From assembly GCA_963831235.1 (NCBI GenBank), contig CAWHPS010000017.1, positions 1 through 31,731 of the forward strand: a stretch of DNA of 31,731 nt. The letters are read 5' to 3'. Under the pieces are notes generated by a model, which did no database searches, was not told where the DNA came from, and saw only the letters and a program-made list of their open reading frames with translations. The stretch is from CAWHPS01 sp963831235 (GTDB taxonomy: Bacteria; Fibrobacterota; OXYB2-FULL-49-7; JAEUSG01). Within the stretch, counting starts at the first letter, position 1, and each line of letters begins with the position of its first letter. The translations under genes were made by a program, and so were the position numbers. Shown one piece after another: positions 22,216-30,768 of this stretch.

Positions 22216-23004
22216 TTAATATCTCAGATAAGTTTTAACCATCTCAATGACCGGCGTTGTGTACCATTGGAACAGGAAAGCCGGATAAGTGTTTTTAACC
22301 AGCAGTCTTTTCAGCGCAAATGGGTCAACGTTTTTCCGGTTTATGCCCTTATGAAGCGTACATGCTGCGGAATACCCTGATTTTATTACTGATTCCCTGA
22401 CATTTTTATTATATGAACCATAAGGGTATGCAAAGAAAGAGGCATGTACTCCAAGGCTTTTTTCGATTATCGATTTCGAGACAACGACTTCTGTTTCCGC
22501 ATCAAATCCTGGTATTCTGGTTAATTCCTTATGCGTCACCCCGTGACTGCCAATTGACCAACCATTGTCAATAAGCTTTTTAATCTGTTCTTGGGATACG
22601 AAGTTGGTTTCAGCTTTGTTCCAGAGCATTTTCTTGCCTATAAAGTTTGTGGTGAGGAATATTGTGGCTGGAAGACCGTATTTGCGGAGGATGGGTAATG
22701 CCTTCTCAAAGTTATCTTCGTAACCATCATCAAATGTTATCATAACACTTTTCCGCGGCAGGGAAAGCTTGTTGTTCAGGTATGCCATGAGTTCGTCAAT
22801 GGACGCGAAATGATATTTGCCCTTGACAAGAAAGCGCATTTGCCTTTCAAACAAAGCAGGACTTACAAAGAGCCTCCTGTCCATTCCCGCATCAGGGCAG
22901 CCTATATTGTGATACAATAGTATTATAATACCGTTGGAATGTATTCTGTATAGGACGACAAAAAGAATGGATAGAATTATTATTATCACTAAAAATAAAG
23001 TCAT
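22216..23004 (-). CDS. Polysaccharide deacetylase (CE4/NodB domain), membrane-anchored
   Basis: This enzyme removes N- or O-acetyl groups from glycans. ATG 23004 gives 262 residues: an N-terminal anchor (MTLFLVIIIILSILFVVLY), then the NodB fold with motif 1 TFDDGYEDN (catalytic and metal-binding Asp pair), motif 2 SHGVTHKELT (metal-binding His), motif 3 FAYPYGSYN, and a C-terminal alpha/beta end. The frame is open to 23061, but those codons overlap the upstream gene, whose stop is only 2 nt before ATG 23004. The catalytic domain would lie on the periplasmic side. It probably edits the polysaccharide of this locus. Confidence 0.92.
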   Translation of the reverse strand: MTLFLVIIIILSILFVVLYRIHSNGIIILLYHNIGCPDAGMDRRLFVSPALFERQMRFLVKGKYHFASIDELMAYLNNKLSLPRKSVMITFDDGYEDNFEKALPILRKYGLPATIFLTTNFIGKKMLWNKAETNFVSQEQIKKLIDNGWSIGSHGVTHKELTRIPGFDAETEVVVSKSIIEKSLGVHASFFAYPYGSYNKNVRESVIKSGYSAACTLHKGINRKNVDPFALKRLLVKNTYPAFLFQWYTTPVIEMVKTYLRY

Positions 23005-23006
23005 GA

Positions 23007-24056
23007 TTAAAGTTCCATGCCTTTTGTGATTACCGGCGTATAAAGAGTGCATTTCCTGCATAGAGAAGGCAGTCTACCATTTATAAAATCAATACGTATT
23101 TGTTTAATTTTTTCCTTGTTTTTTTTCATCAATTCATTGAAATCACAATGGTTTTTGAGACTGTCCACGTACAATGGGTCATTTTCAGTCTCAACAGTGG
23201 AGTCATAAACACAGCCGCAGAACCTGACATCTCCATTGCAGAGTATGCTGAATGGAAACATCCTATTGCATAGATATATCCTTTTAAATGGAATGGATTT
23301 GCGTGTAATCCTTGCCAGGCGCATCCCCGGAAGCAGGTCTTTCTGCTTTATGGCTCCGCACCATGAATCAAACACCCGCAAAGGTTCAATTATGGTTATC
23401 CTGTCATTCAGAAACCCTCTTACAAATGTTTTATAGAAAGGTGCGTTTCGGAGCTCTTCTTCATTCAATAGAGTACGTGGTTCAAAAATAATCTTGACGC
23501 TGGAATCGGTCCTTGCATGTTCCGTTAAAAGCCCTTCAATGGATTTCCTGAAATCATTGAATGCGTTGACCCCGTAGATTGATTTAAAGTATTCAGGTTC
23601 AAAAGAGGGAAACGATATGGCGATTTCATTTATTCCCGAGGTAAGAAGTTTTCCGGGATCAAACCTGTGTAGAAGTATTCCGTTTGTATATGTTCCGATA
23701 TATTTGAAACCAGCTTTTTTTCCAGCAATTATGATGTCGACGAATTCAGGGTTAAGGGTGTTTTCACCACCTGCAGAGGTGAGATTGAGAAATTGAAATC
23801 CTCCGGCAACACAGGATTTGGCTATTTTGGTGAACTGTTCGACTGATATAATTGACCTGGTACGATAACTCATCCGATAGTTGCAAAAGATGCATTTTGC
23901 ATTGCAGTTGGATGAGATTTCAATGAGTACGGTTGATTTAAGGGAATAAGGAGGGGGAAAGGGGAAAAAAAGGTTTCTGGCTATTTTTTTAATGGAGATG
24001 ATTGAAAGGCTCTTGTCAAGAAATGGTTTTACCATGTTTTTAGCCTTGTTGATCAT
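23007..24056 (-). CDS. Radical SAM protein with C-terminal SPASM-like cysteines
   Basis: The 349-residue protein has the radical SAM cluster motif C51-x3-C55-x2-C58 (SSNCNAKCIFCNYR), the GGE-like glycine motif in TSAGGENTLNPEFVDII, and C-terminal cysteines (LCNGDVRFCGCVYD and LPSLCRKC) expected to bind an auxiliary Fe-S cluster. SPASM-type enzymes modify peptides, sugars or cofactors; a glycan-related substrate is suggested only by context. ATG 24056 is possible, but ATG 24035 (MVKPFLDKS) has AAGG about 8 nt upstream. It heads the minus-strand operon with the deacetylase and flippase and diverges from the GT4 operon. Confidence 0.85.
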   Translation of the reverse strand: MINKAKNMVKPFLDKSLSIISIKKIARNLFFPFPPPYSLKSTVLIEISSNCNAKCIFCNYRMSYRTRSIISVEQFTKIAKSCVAGGFQFLNLTSAGGENTLNPEFVDIIIAGKKAGFKYIGTYTNGILLHRFDPGKLLTSGINEIAISFPSFEPEYFKSIYGVNAFNDFRKSIEGLLTEHARTDSSVKIIFEPRTLLNEEELRNAPFYKTFVRGFLNDRITIIEPLRVFDSWCGAIKQKDLLPGMRLARITRKSIPFKRIYLCNRMFPFSILCNGDVRFCGCVYDSTVETENDPLYVDSLKNHCDFNELMKKNKEKIKQIRIDFINGRLPSLCRKCTLYTPVITKGMEL

Positions 24057-24116
24057 TTATATAGAGATAATTTTTCATGCAAAACAGCAGCAAGGAAAAG
24101 ATGTTGCAAAAAGTTA

Positions 24117-24145
24117 TTGACACTACATTTTCAGGGACTTATAAT
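24117..24145 (+). promoter_or_regulatory. Perfect-consensus promoter, predicted leaderless, for the GT4 operon
   Basis: TTGACA (24117-24122), a 17-nt spacer and TATAAT (24140-24145) match the sigma70 consensus at all twelve positions. The expected start (24151-24153) falls just before ATG 24154, and no ribosome-binding site lies between. Confidence 0.8.
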
Positions 24146-24153
24146 TTAAGAGT

Positions 24154-25281
24154 ATGAAAATAGGTATTGTCTGCGCCAATTATCCCCCTGCTGAAAAGGA
24201 AGGTGGAATTTCCCATTACACAGGCTTGATTGCAAGTCACCTTGAGTCAATGGGAGAGGAGGTCTTTGTTGCCACCGGGTCTGATTATAAGGGCGCGTCC
24301 AAAACTGTTTTGGCCTTATCCGACCCATGGAATCGGAAAACCGCAAAAGCAATTGTTGAAAATTTCAAACAGCAACAGGTTGATGTTGTAAACATACAGT
24401 ATTCTCCTGCCATGTATTCACAGCCATTTAAAGCTGCTTTGTCTGTAATAACAAGAGCAATCCCGACCATTGTCAGTTTTCACACCCTTTGGGGCGGCGA
24501 AAAAATCAATTACCTCAATGCACTTAACCTGCTTAGGGGCGCAGATGCTGTTGTTGCCACAAATTCTGAAGTGCTTTATCTTATCCGCAGATATCTTCCA
24601 TTCTTTTCAAGAAAAACCTACTTCATTCCTATTTGGTTGAATATTCTTGCGGAACCAACCATTGACACATTAGTAGATGTTGCTGTAAGGTTTGGCCTTA
24701 AGGATAAAAAATACCTGCTCCATTTCGGGATGCTTTATCAGGGCAAAGGTTTGGAGCAGATTCTTGATGCATTTGGATTGCTGGTAAGGGAAAAGGGAAT
24801 TAATTGCAGTCTTGTCATTGCAGGAGGCGGCTTGTCGGATGCTGAAAAGCTTAGAAACAGCTTGCCGGAACTTATAAGGAAAAGGAAGCTTGATGGAAGG
24901 GTTATTGTAACAGGAAGGCTTGACGAAAATGAGATAGCATCGCTCTTCAGGAATAGTACACTTGCCCTGCTTCCTTACGATAAAGGCGCAAGCGACAGGC
25001 GGGGGAGCCTTATGGCAGCATTGTATTATGGAAAAGCAATCATAACTTCAAAACCATGTGTCCCAATAGAATCTTTCAAGAACCATGAAAACATGGTTTG
25101 GCCGGATTCGTCATCCCCTGTTTTACTTGCCGAGATGATATATTCAGTTTATACTGATGATGAAATGCGTATAAAACTCGAATCGGGCGCTCGCGGGCTC
25201 TCTTCGCGTTTTTCCTGGAAAAATATTGCGTCGGATATGGCTGTATTGTTCAGGAAAACAGTTTGTGATAATAATAATTAG
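24154..25281 (+). CDS. Glycosyltransferase family 4 protein
   Basis: The 375-residue GT-B protein transfers a sugar from a nucleotide donor. The N-terminal domain has the glycine loop after MKIGIVCANYPPAEKEGGISHYTGLIASHL. The C-terminal Rossmann domain has LLHFGMLYQGKGLEQILDAF, CSLVIAGGG and ASLFRNSTLALLPYDKGASDRRGSLMAALYYGKAIITS. The classical EX7E donor-binding glutamates are replaced by a SDRRGSLMAAL variant, known from memory in a GT4 subgroup. It is the first gene of a plus-strand operon, driven by a consensus promoter that leaves almost no leader. The sugar specificity is unknown; a role in a surface glycan is inferred. Confidence 0.9.
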   Translation: MKIGIVCANYPPAEKEGGISHYTGLIASHLESMGEEVFVATGSDYKGASKTVLALSDPWNRKTAKAIVENFKQQQVDVVNIQYSPAMYSQPFKAALSVITRAIPTIVSFHTLWGGEKINYLNALNLLRGADAVVATNSEVLYLIRRYLPFFSRKTYFIPIWLNILAEPTIDTLVDVAVRFGLKDKKYLLHFGMLYQGKGLEQILDAFGLLVREKGINCSLVIAGGGLSDAEKLRNSLPELIRKRKLDGRVIVTGRLDENEIASLFRNSTLALLPYDKGASDRRGSLMAALYYGKAIITSKPCVPIESFKNHENMVWPDSSSPVLLAEMIYSVYTDDEMRIKLESGARGLSSRFSWKNIASDMAVLFRKTVCDNNN

Positions 25282-25298
25282 AAACCTTTCTTAATATT

Positions 25299-26765
25299 AT
25301 GAAAGCTACACTCATTGCTCCTCCATGGTTGTTTCGAAATAAGGACGAGGCTGTTGACCGCCTCTCTCAAAATCTCGGACTGGGTTATATTGCTTCTTAT
25401 GCGCGGGCAAAAGGCCACACTCTTGAAATTATCGATGCTTTGGCGGAAGGTAATCACATCCTGGAAGACACGATAGTCGGTAAACAGTGTGTTTGCAAAA
25501 AAGGACTTTCGGACACTCAGATTATTCAGAGGATTGATCTCTCCTCGGATTTCATAGGCATTTCCGCTCCATTTACCAATACCGCACCCATTGTCCATTC
25601 CATCTGCGGGCGTATAAAGCAGGCATTCCCGAATGTCCCGTTGGTAATGGGAGGCGTATATGCTTCCACGCTTCCGGAAAAAGCAATAGAGTCTGGCGCG
25701 GATTATATTGTCCGAGGTGAAGGGGAAATTCCTTTCGTTGAGCTGCTCAACAAAAAAGACCCTGCTGACATACACGGACTTATTTTCAGAAAGGGCGGAA
25801 CGATAATTGACAATGGGCAGGCGGATCCTGTGCATGATTTGAATCAACAGCCTTTTCCGGCGCGCGATCTGCTCCCCATGGGACAATATCTCAATCATTC
25901 TCCTCGGAACCAGAAGGGACTGAGATCGGTATCCATTACCACTTCTCGTGGCTGCCCGTTTAAATGCCGGTTCTGCTCAATTCATCCGGTATGCGGGTTC
26001 AAGTGGCGTCCCAGAACCCCGGATAATGTTATCGCGGAAATAAAAGAATGCATGGAGAAATACAATGTCAATCATATTGAATTCGAAGACGACAATCTTA
26101 CGTTCAATATTGAGAGAGCAATAGAAATCTTCGAGAAAATGATGTCCTTGCCAAAAAGGATAACCTGGTCAGCACACAATGGGGTCCGAATCGACCGGTT
26201 GAACCTGAAACTGCTCGAGTTGTTCAGGAAATTGGGATGCATCAGATTGAATCTCGCAATAGAAAGCGGCAATGAAAAGATGCTTGAAATCATGGAAAAG
26301 AACCTTTCTCTCAGGAAGGTCGAAGAGGTTGTGAAGATTTGCGGAAAACTCGGCATCCACACCTCCGGGTTTTTGCTTGTGGGATATCCCGGTGAAACAG
26401 AGGAAAGTTATAAAGAGACAATCAATTATTTCAGAAAACTCAGGCGTATCGGATTGTCGCAGATTTCTCCTTTTATAGTAAACCCATATCCAGGAACTCA
26501 ATTGTACCAAACCTGTAAAAAAGAGGGTTTTTTAAAATCCGACAGCGAAGAACACATATATTTCATGGATGATTATGTCGGTATTGTAACACCTGACTTT
26601 ACGGAACAGGATGTTTTGCGATGGTGGAAGCTGGCGTTTGATTTGAATTATCCGGCAAGTCGATACGTGAAGCGGTTGAAGTGGCTGAAGAAATTATTGC
26701 CGATAAAGCTTCAGGATGCGCTCTGGAGAGCCGCAAACCGGTTTTTTTCGAAACATGGAAAATGA
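25299..26765 (+). CDS. B12-binding-domain radical SAM protein
   Basis: This 488-residue protein has an N-terminal cobalamin-binding-like Rossmann domain (FIGISAPFTNTAPIVHSICGRIK, VPLVMGGVYASTLPE, DYIVRGEGEIPFVELL). A radical SAM domain follows, with C219-x3-C223-x2-C226 (TSRGCPFKCRFCSIHP), FEDDNLTF, LNLAIESGNEKMLEIM and FLLVGYPGETEESYKETI. It is the common class of cobalamin-dependent methylase or cyclase-like enzymes, although the DxHxxG ligand motif is absent. It lies 17 nt after a GT4 gene and 20 nt before another, so it probably alters a sugar or lipid-linked intermediate of the same pathway. The exact reaction cannot be assigned. Confidence 0.9.
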   Translation: MKATLIAPPWLFRNKDEAVDRLSQNLGLGYIASYARAKGHTLEIIDALAEGNHILEDTIVGKQCVCKKGLSDTQIIQRIDLSSDFIGISAPFTNTAPIVHSICGRIKQAFPNVPLVMGGVYASTLPEKAIESGADYIVRGEGEIPFVELLNKKDPADIHGLIFRKGGTIIDNGQADPVHDLNQQPFPARDLLPMGQYLNHSPRNQKGLRSVSITTSRGCPFKCRFCSIHPVCGFKWRPRTPDNVIAEIKECMEKYNVNHIEFEDDNLTFNIERAIEIFEKMMSLPKRITWSAHNGVRIDRLNLKLLELFRKLGCIRLNLAIESGNEKMLEIMEKNLSLRKVEEVVKICGKLGIHTSGFLLVGYPGETEESYKETINYFRKLRRIGLSQISPFIVNPYPGTQLYQTCKKEGFLKSDSEEHIYFMDDYVGIVTPDFTEQDVLRWWKLAFDLNYPASRYVKRLKWLKKLLPIKLQDALWRAANRFFSKHGK

Positions 26766-26785
26766 TGCGAAAGAGGATTTGACAA

Positions 26786-27982
26786 ATGAAAATTCTTATT
26801 GCGAATGAATACTTCACGGAATCCGGCGGAACGGAACAGTATTTAATGCCGCTCAAAACGGAGCTTGAGAAACTGGGTCACGTTGTTTCCGTTGTTTATG
26901 GGGCGAAAATGGGAAATGAAGTATCCACGGATCCTCCCGGGCGATATTATGTTGAAAATTCCTTTAGCTTTAGAAGCGGCAACAGGCAGAGCATGCTGGA
27001 CATGCTTAAAGAAATAATAAAAACCGAAGACCCTGATTTACTGTTTATCAATGAGGTCCACAACCCTTATGCCGTTCAAACACTTGTTGAAAGCAGACCC
27101 TCTGTCCGTTTCTTTCACGGCTATAAGATTAGTTGTCCTTCAGGGATGCGTACCCTTCATACCAGCGATCGAATTTGCGAGGATCCACTGTCGCTGAAAT
27201 GCGCGTATCGGGCATATTCGGAGCGATGTTTGCCCCGAAACCCTTTAGAAATGGCTAAGCTTTTTAAAATTGGTTTTGGGAACATTAAGGTCAATCAACA
27301 GATAAAGCGGATTATTGTGGCAAGCACTTATATGAAAGACATGCTTATACACAACGGATTTAAACAGGACGGGATAACCGTTCTTCCTTATTATACGGAA
27401 ACGCCTTCTTCCAATGATTCAAAAACCATTCACGGCACCCCTGTTATTTTCTGCGCGGGTAGAATGGTTCCTGGAAAAGGAATTGCGGAATTACTCGAAG
27501 CCCTTTCATTCATTAAAACAGACTGGGAATGCATTGTTGCGGGCACCGGTACTTCTTTGGAGTATTTTAAGGAGGTCGCGGCCCGCTTTGGTTTGACAAA
27601 AAGGGTTCATTTTATCGGATGGGTTTCCAATAATAGTCTGGGGGAATATTACCGGAAAGCCTCCGTTGTAGTAGTGCCGTCATATTGGCCGGAGCCATTC
27701 GGTATTGTCGGCATTGAAGCCATGTCATATGCCTTGCCTGTGGTCGCCTTTAACGTGGGGGGGATTTCGGAATGGTTGACACCGGAAAAAACAGGCTTTC
27801 TGGTGAAACGCAAGGATATCCGTAGCCTTTCTGAGAAAATTGAATTGCTGATAAACAATAAGGATTTGCGGGAAAGAATGGGCTTGGAAGCCAAAAAAGA
27901 ATTCTTACGAAGGTTTACAAAAGAAACGCACCTGAACCAATTGACGAGGATTTTTGAACAGGCAGTGAAGGAGCGGGTTTAA
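26786..27982 (+). CDS. Glycosyltransferase family 4 protein
   Basis: This 398-residue GT-B enzyme has the glycine loop SGGTEQYLMPLKTELEKLGH and an acceptor domain with VRFFHGYKISCPSGMR and several Cys (CEDPLSLKC). The donor domain contains IFCAGRMVPGKGIAELLEAL, WECIVAGTGT and the canonical EX7E motif PEPFGIVGIEAMSYALPVVAFNVGG. AGAGGA lies 8 nt before ATG 26786. It is the last gene of the plus-strand operon. Its last 68 bases overlap the convergent frame of a methyltransferase. It probably adds one sugar to the glycan whose assembly the locus encodes. Confidence 0.92.
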   Translation: MKILIANEYFTESGGTEQYLMPLKTELEKLGHVVSVVYGAKMGNEVSTDPPGRYYVENSFSFRSGNRQSMLDMLKEIIKTEDPDLLFINEVHNPYAVQTLVESRPSVRFFHGYKISCPSGMRTLHTSDRICEDPLSLKCAYRAYSERCLPRNPLEMAKLFKIGFGNIKVNQQIKRIIVASTYMKDMLIHNGFKQDGITVLPYYTETPSSNDSKTIHGTPVIFCAGRMVPGKGIAELLEALSFIKTDWECIVAGTGTSLEYFKEVAARFGLTKRVHFIGWVSNNSLGEYYRKASVVVVPSYWPEPFGIVGIEAMSYALPVVAFNVGGISEWLTPEKTGFLVKRKDIRSLSEKIELLINNKDLRERMGLEAKKEFLRRFTKETHLNQLTRIFEQAVKERV

Positions 27983-28548
27983 AAACACCTATGCGCCAGG
28001 TCATGTCGGATTTGTTTTTTACTGTTGTAAAATCAATACACTGGTAATTAAGCATCAGATCATCCCAGAGTTGATTGTTTTTCGGAATAGAATAAATGGA
28101 AATTATGAATACCCCGTTTAGTGTCAGTCTTTTCTCATAGCGGCTAAGGGTAGACATCGGGTTAAGCAGGTAATAAAGGGATTCGCTGAAGACTATCGCA
28201 TCATAAAAACGGTCATCCTTGAAATCGTCAATGTCTGAGGCGACAAAATTAAATCTGGGATCACCATTGATTGTTACCTGCTTGATGGCGTTCTCCGCAA
28301 AGTCTACGCCGCAGTAATAGTGGAACTGAAGGTGACGGATTCTTTCTGCAAGCACACCCTGGCCGCAGCCAAGTTCGAGTACCGAACCGCTCTCCACGAA
28401 ACCTGCGGATATACCCTTCAAGCACACTGAACCGTCCTAATTCCCTGAGATCACGTACCCTGTCCCACCTGCCGCTCTCAAACTCCCTGTTGAAATTTCG
28501 TTTGCGGCGGAAAAGCAGCAGCCGTCTTATTATACCTGTTAAAATCAT
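27915..28548 (-). CDS. SAM-dependent methyltransferase, frameshifted
   Basis: Two overlapping frames form one class I methyltransferase. The first (from ATG 28548) reads MILTGIIRRLLLFRRKRNFN, then WDRVRDLRELGRFSVLEGYIRRF. The second continues VESGSVLELGCGQGVLAERI (the SAM-binding motif I), YYCGVDFAENAIKQ, FYDAIVFSESLYYL and LTLNGVFIISIY. Reading through without one base near 28398 (the extra C in TTTCGTG on the coding strand) gives a continuous protein of about 210 residues that fits the family. Either the copy is recently inactivated or an indel error is present. It is the last gene of the minus operon, 16 nt after another methyltransferase. It probably methylates a sugar or lipid carrier end. 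Confidence 0.75.
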
Positions 28549-28564
28549 TACTTCGTCCCGGTTT

Positions 28565-29218
28565 TTAATGCTTCTTCATTTTCAAAACCAGTATTTCACC
28601 GGCAAGCAGATCCAGTGTATTGTAGGCTTCCCCGAATAAGGCCCCTGCAATCCTGACAGGTAATGCAAGGCACTGCATCCAAAAATGCCTGCGGTTGACG
28701 TGAAGTTTTATTTCATGGAATCCGGCTTTTTCAGAAAAACTTGTCAGATAATATATGCTGACAGGGGTGATATGACCATGCCGGGTTATGGCCCTTTTGC
28801 CAAACCAGAAAGTCACGCCTGTAAGCAGAAATTTAAGTCTGGATCTGATGTTCTGGATATTCGGTGTGGAAATAACAAGTTCACCGTTTTTCTTAAGTAC
28901 ACGAGCGTATTCGCGCAAAAGAAAAGCTGGGTTTTCAATGTGTTCGATCCCTTCTACGCAGACGACCCTGTCAAAGGTATTGTCTTCAAAAGGCAGACGC
29001 TGATTAAGATCAGCCTTGACACTGGTTTTAAACGAATCGGGAAGTGGGTTTATATCAAGAGGGGTGACTATTCCGCCTTGTTTCATGATTGCTTCTGAAA
29101 GGCTGCCGCTTCCTGCCGGCGCATCCAAAATGGAAAGCCCTTTAATATCACCCAGAAGTGAAAGCACCTTTTCCCAAACACCTGGCGCGGAAAGACGGTA
29201 TGATTTGCTGTCGTTCAT
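28565..29218 (-). CDS. Class I SAM-dependent methyltransferase
   Basis: The 217-residue Rossmann methyltransferase has motif I LSILDAPAGSGSLSEAI, the acidic ribose-binding position LDINPLP, motif II-like FEDNTFDRVVCVEGIEHIENP, and KKNGELVISTPNIQNIRSRLKFLLTG, a stretch common in glycan-locus methyltransferases of the UbiE/Methyltransf_11 type. The start ATG overlaps the stop of the upstream GT2-methyltransferase gene by 4 nt (29215-29218), so the two are coupled. A role in glycan capping or modification is inferred from context. Confidence 0.9.
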   Translation of the reverse strand: MNDSKSYRLSAPGVWEKVLSLLGDIKGLSILDAPAGSGSLSEAIMKQGGIVTPLDINPLPDSFKTSVKADLNQRLPFEDNTFDRVVCVEGIEHIENPAFLLREYARVLKKNGELVISTPNIQNIRSRLKFLLTGVTFWFGKRAITRHGHITPVSIYYLTSFSEKAGFHEIKLHVNRRHFWMQCLALPVRIAGALFGEAYNTLDLLAGEILVLKMKKH

Positions 29219-30768
29219 TTTTCAGCAACCCCCCATATATTGTCGCAGAAAAGCCACCGGAACGGCGGCAGGGCATGAAGTGCCCAATAGATTCGTTCAG
29301 AGAATAGATTGCCCATTGGAACAGGATGGCGTGTGAAAACTTTTATATTACGGAACCCTGCTTTTTTAATATGTCGCCATAATTCAAAGGGCGATTGTTC
29401 TGCGACATGCATCACTTCTTCAAAATGCTTGCGCGGGTTCCAGGGCCGGTATTTTCCGGTCAATGCAGCCAGTGCTGCGGCTATGGGGTATGTAAATTGA
29501 CGATGCCATCTGTTCGGCCATGTATGAATGACAATCCGGCCGCCTTTCTTCAAGGATTGATAAAGCCGCAACATAACAGGGTCTATTCGGCTGCGGTCAA
29601 GATGCTCAATTACATCAATATATAAAACAACATCGTAATGTGAAGAAGAGAGGGGGATTGTTTCAATATCAGCCTGCTTAAAAACCGTCCGCGAGGCCGC
29701 ATCTTTTGGAAAGGATTCCCGCGCTTCACAGGCAAGGGCAACAGCGTCCTTCGAGTAATCCAGCCCGAGAACGGATCGTGCTGTCAGTGCTGCGTTAAGT
29801 GAAATTTCACCGCAGCCGCAGCCGAAATCAAGAACATCATACTCCGGCTTAAGGTTTGCAAGCGAAAGCGCAAATTTATGTGAATCGCAGAGTTCCTTGC
29901 CTCTGCTTTTTATGAATTCGTCGCTTCCGCCGCGGCAGTGCAAAAAATATTCGCTTGTGTATTCCTCTGAAGGCACCTGCCTGGGTTGCCTGTCCTTAGC
30001 CCTTTGAAGTGTAATCAGGTGACAATAAGCCACATGATAACAGATTGCACTGCTGATGGAAACATAGAGACCGCCTTTGCCCCTTAATATTTTCTTTTTC
30101 AAGATGTATTCCCGGAAGAATATCAATAAGGGAACAAGAAATATTTTCCAAAAAAAATTTACAAATGTTATACGCTCTCCTGAAAAGAGATAGTCTTCGG
30201 CAGCAAGTCTGCCATATTTTATTCCGTAAATCCTGCAATGATCAATAAAACCTTCGAATGAACGGGAACGATGTTTCAGAAATGACTCGAGCTGGCATGT
30301 TTTACCGCTGACTCGGACCTTTTCATGCACATGCTTTCCCGCAAAAACACCTCTTGATTTCCTGAAAATCCTCAAGCCCCCTGGATAGCCATCACTTTCC
30401 GTTCTGCCGAACCAGGCATGTTCAAGGCGCATGTAGTATCCGGAGCACTCCCTGTTTGTGGAAAGAGCTTTTAAAATTTCATCACGCAGTTCCGGTGTCA
30501 CTTCCTCATCAGCATCAATGGAAAAGACCCAGTCGTTTGAGGCCAGTGAAATAGCGTGGTTTTTCTGCTGTCCGAAATTGTCAAAAGCTCTTTTTACGAA
30601 ACGAACATTGGGAAAGTCCCTGCATATTGTCTCAGTGGAATCGGTTGAATAGTCATCCACCACAATCACCTCAGGCAAAAATGCAAGACTCCTTAAACAT
30701 ATAGGAATCTTCTTTTCCTCGTTTTTCGTTATTATGCAGGCCGAGACCTGGAAAGGGGGAGAGTTCAT
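29215..30768 (-). CDS. Bifunctional GT2 glycosyltransferase - methyltransferase fusion
   Basis: The 517-residue protein has two enzymes in one chain. Residues 1 to about 260 are a WaaE/KdtX-like GT2: VSACIITKNEEKKIPICLRSL, VIVVDDYSTDSTETI, the metal-binding SIDADEE, HAWFGRTESDGYPGGLRIFRK and a hydrophobic segment FVNFFWKIFLVPLLIFFREYI. Residues about 290-517 are a class I methyltransferase: YDVLDFGCGCGEISLNAAL, VLGLDYSKDAVALA, YDVVLYIDVIEHLDRS and LKKGGRIVIHTWP. The fusion suggests that the sugar added is methylated, or the acceptor is, in the same step. Its start codon overlaps the true end of the upstream GT9 gene (30765-30768), and its stop overlaps the next methyltransferase. Confidence 0.92.
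   Translation of the reverse strand: MNSPPFQVSACIITKNEEKKIPICLRSLAFLPEVIVVDDYSTDSTETICRDFPNVRFVKRAFDNFGQQKNHAISLASNDWVFSIDADEEVTPELRDEILKALSTNRECSGYYMRLEHAWFGRTESDGYPGGLRIFRKSRGVFAGKHVHEKVRVSGKTCQLESFLKHRSRSFEGFIDHCRIYGIKYGRLAAEDYLFSGERITFVNFFWKIFLVPLLIFFREYILKKKILRGKGGLYVSISSAICYHVAYCHLITLQRAKDRQPRQVPSEEYTSEYFLHCRGGSDEFIKSRGKELCDSHKFALSLANLKPEYDVLDFGCGCGEISLNAALTARSVLGLDYSKDAVALACEARESFPKDAASRTVFKQADIETIPLSSSHYDVVLYIDVIEHLDRSRIDPVMLRLYQSLKKGGRIVIHTWPNRWHRQFTYPIAAALAALTGKYRPWNPRKHFEEVMHVAEQSPFELWRHIKKAGFRNIKVFTRHPVPMGNLFSERIYWALHALPPFRWLFCDNIWGVAEK

Noticed and set aside
21736..22380. 214-codon open frame on the plus strand
   Set aside because: It is antisense to the flippase and deacetylase genes, which have clear family motifs; the frame is a composition shadow.
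25278..25898. 206-codon open frame on the minus strand
   Set aside because: It is antisense to the N-terminal half of the B12-type radical SAM gene and has no recognisable domain.
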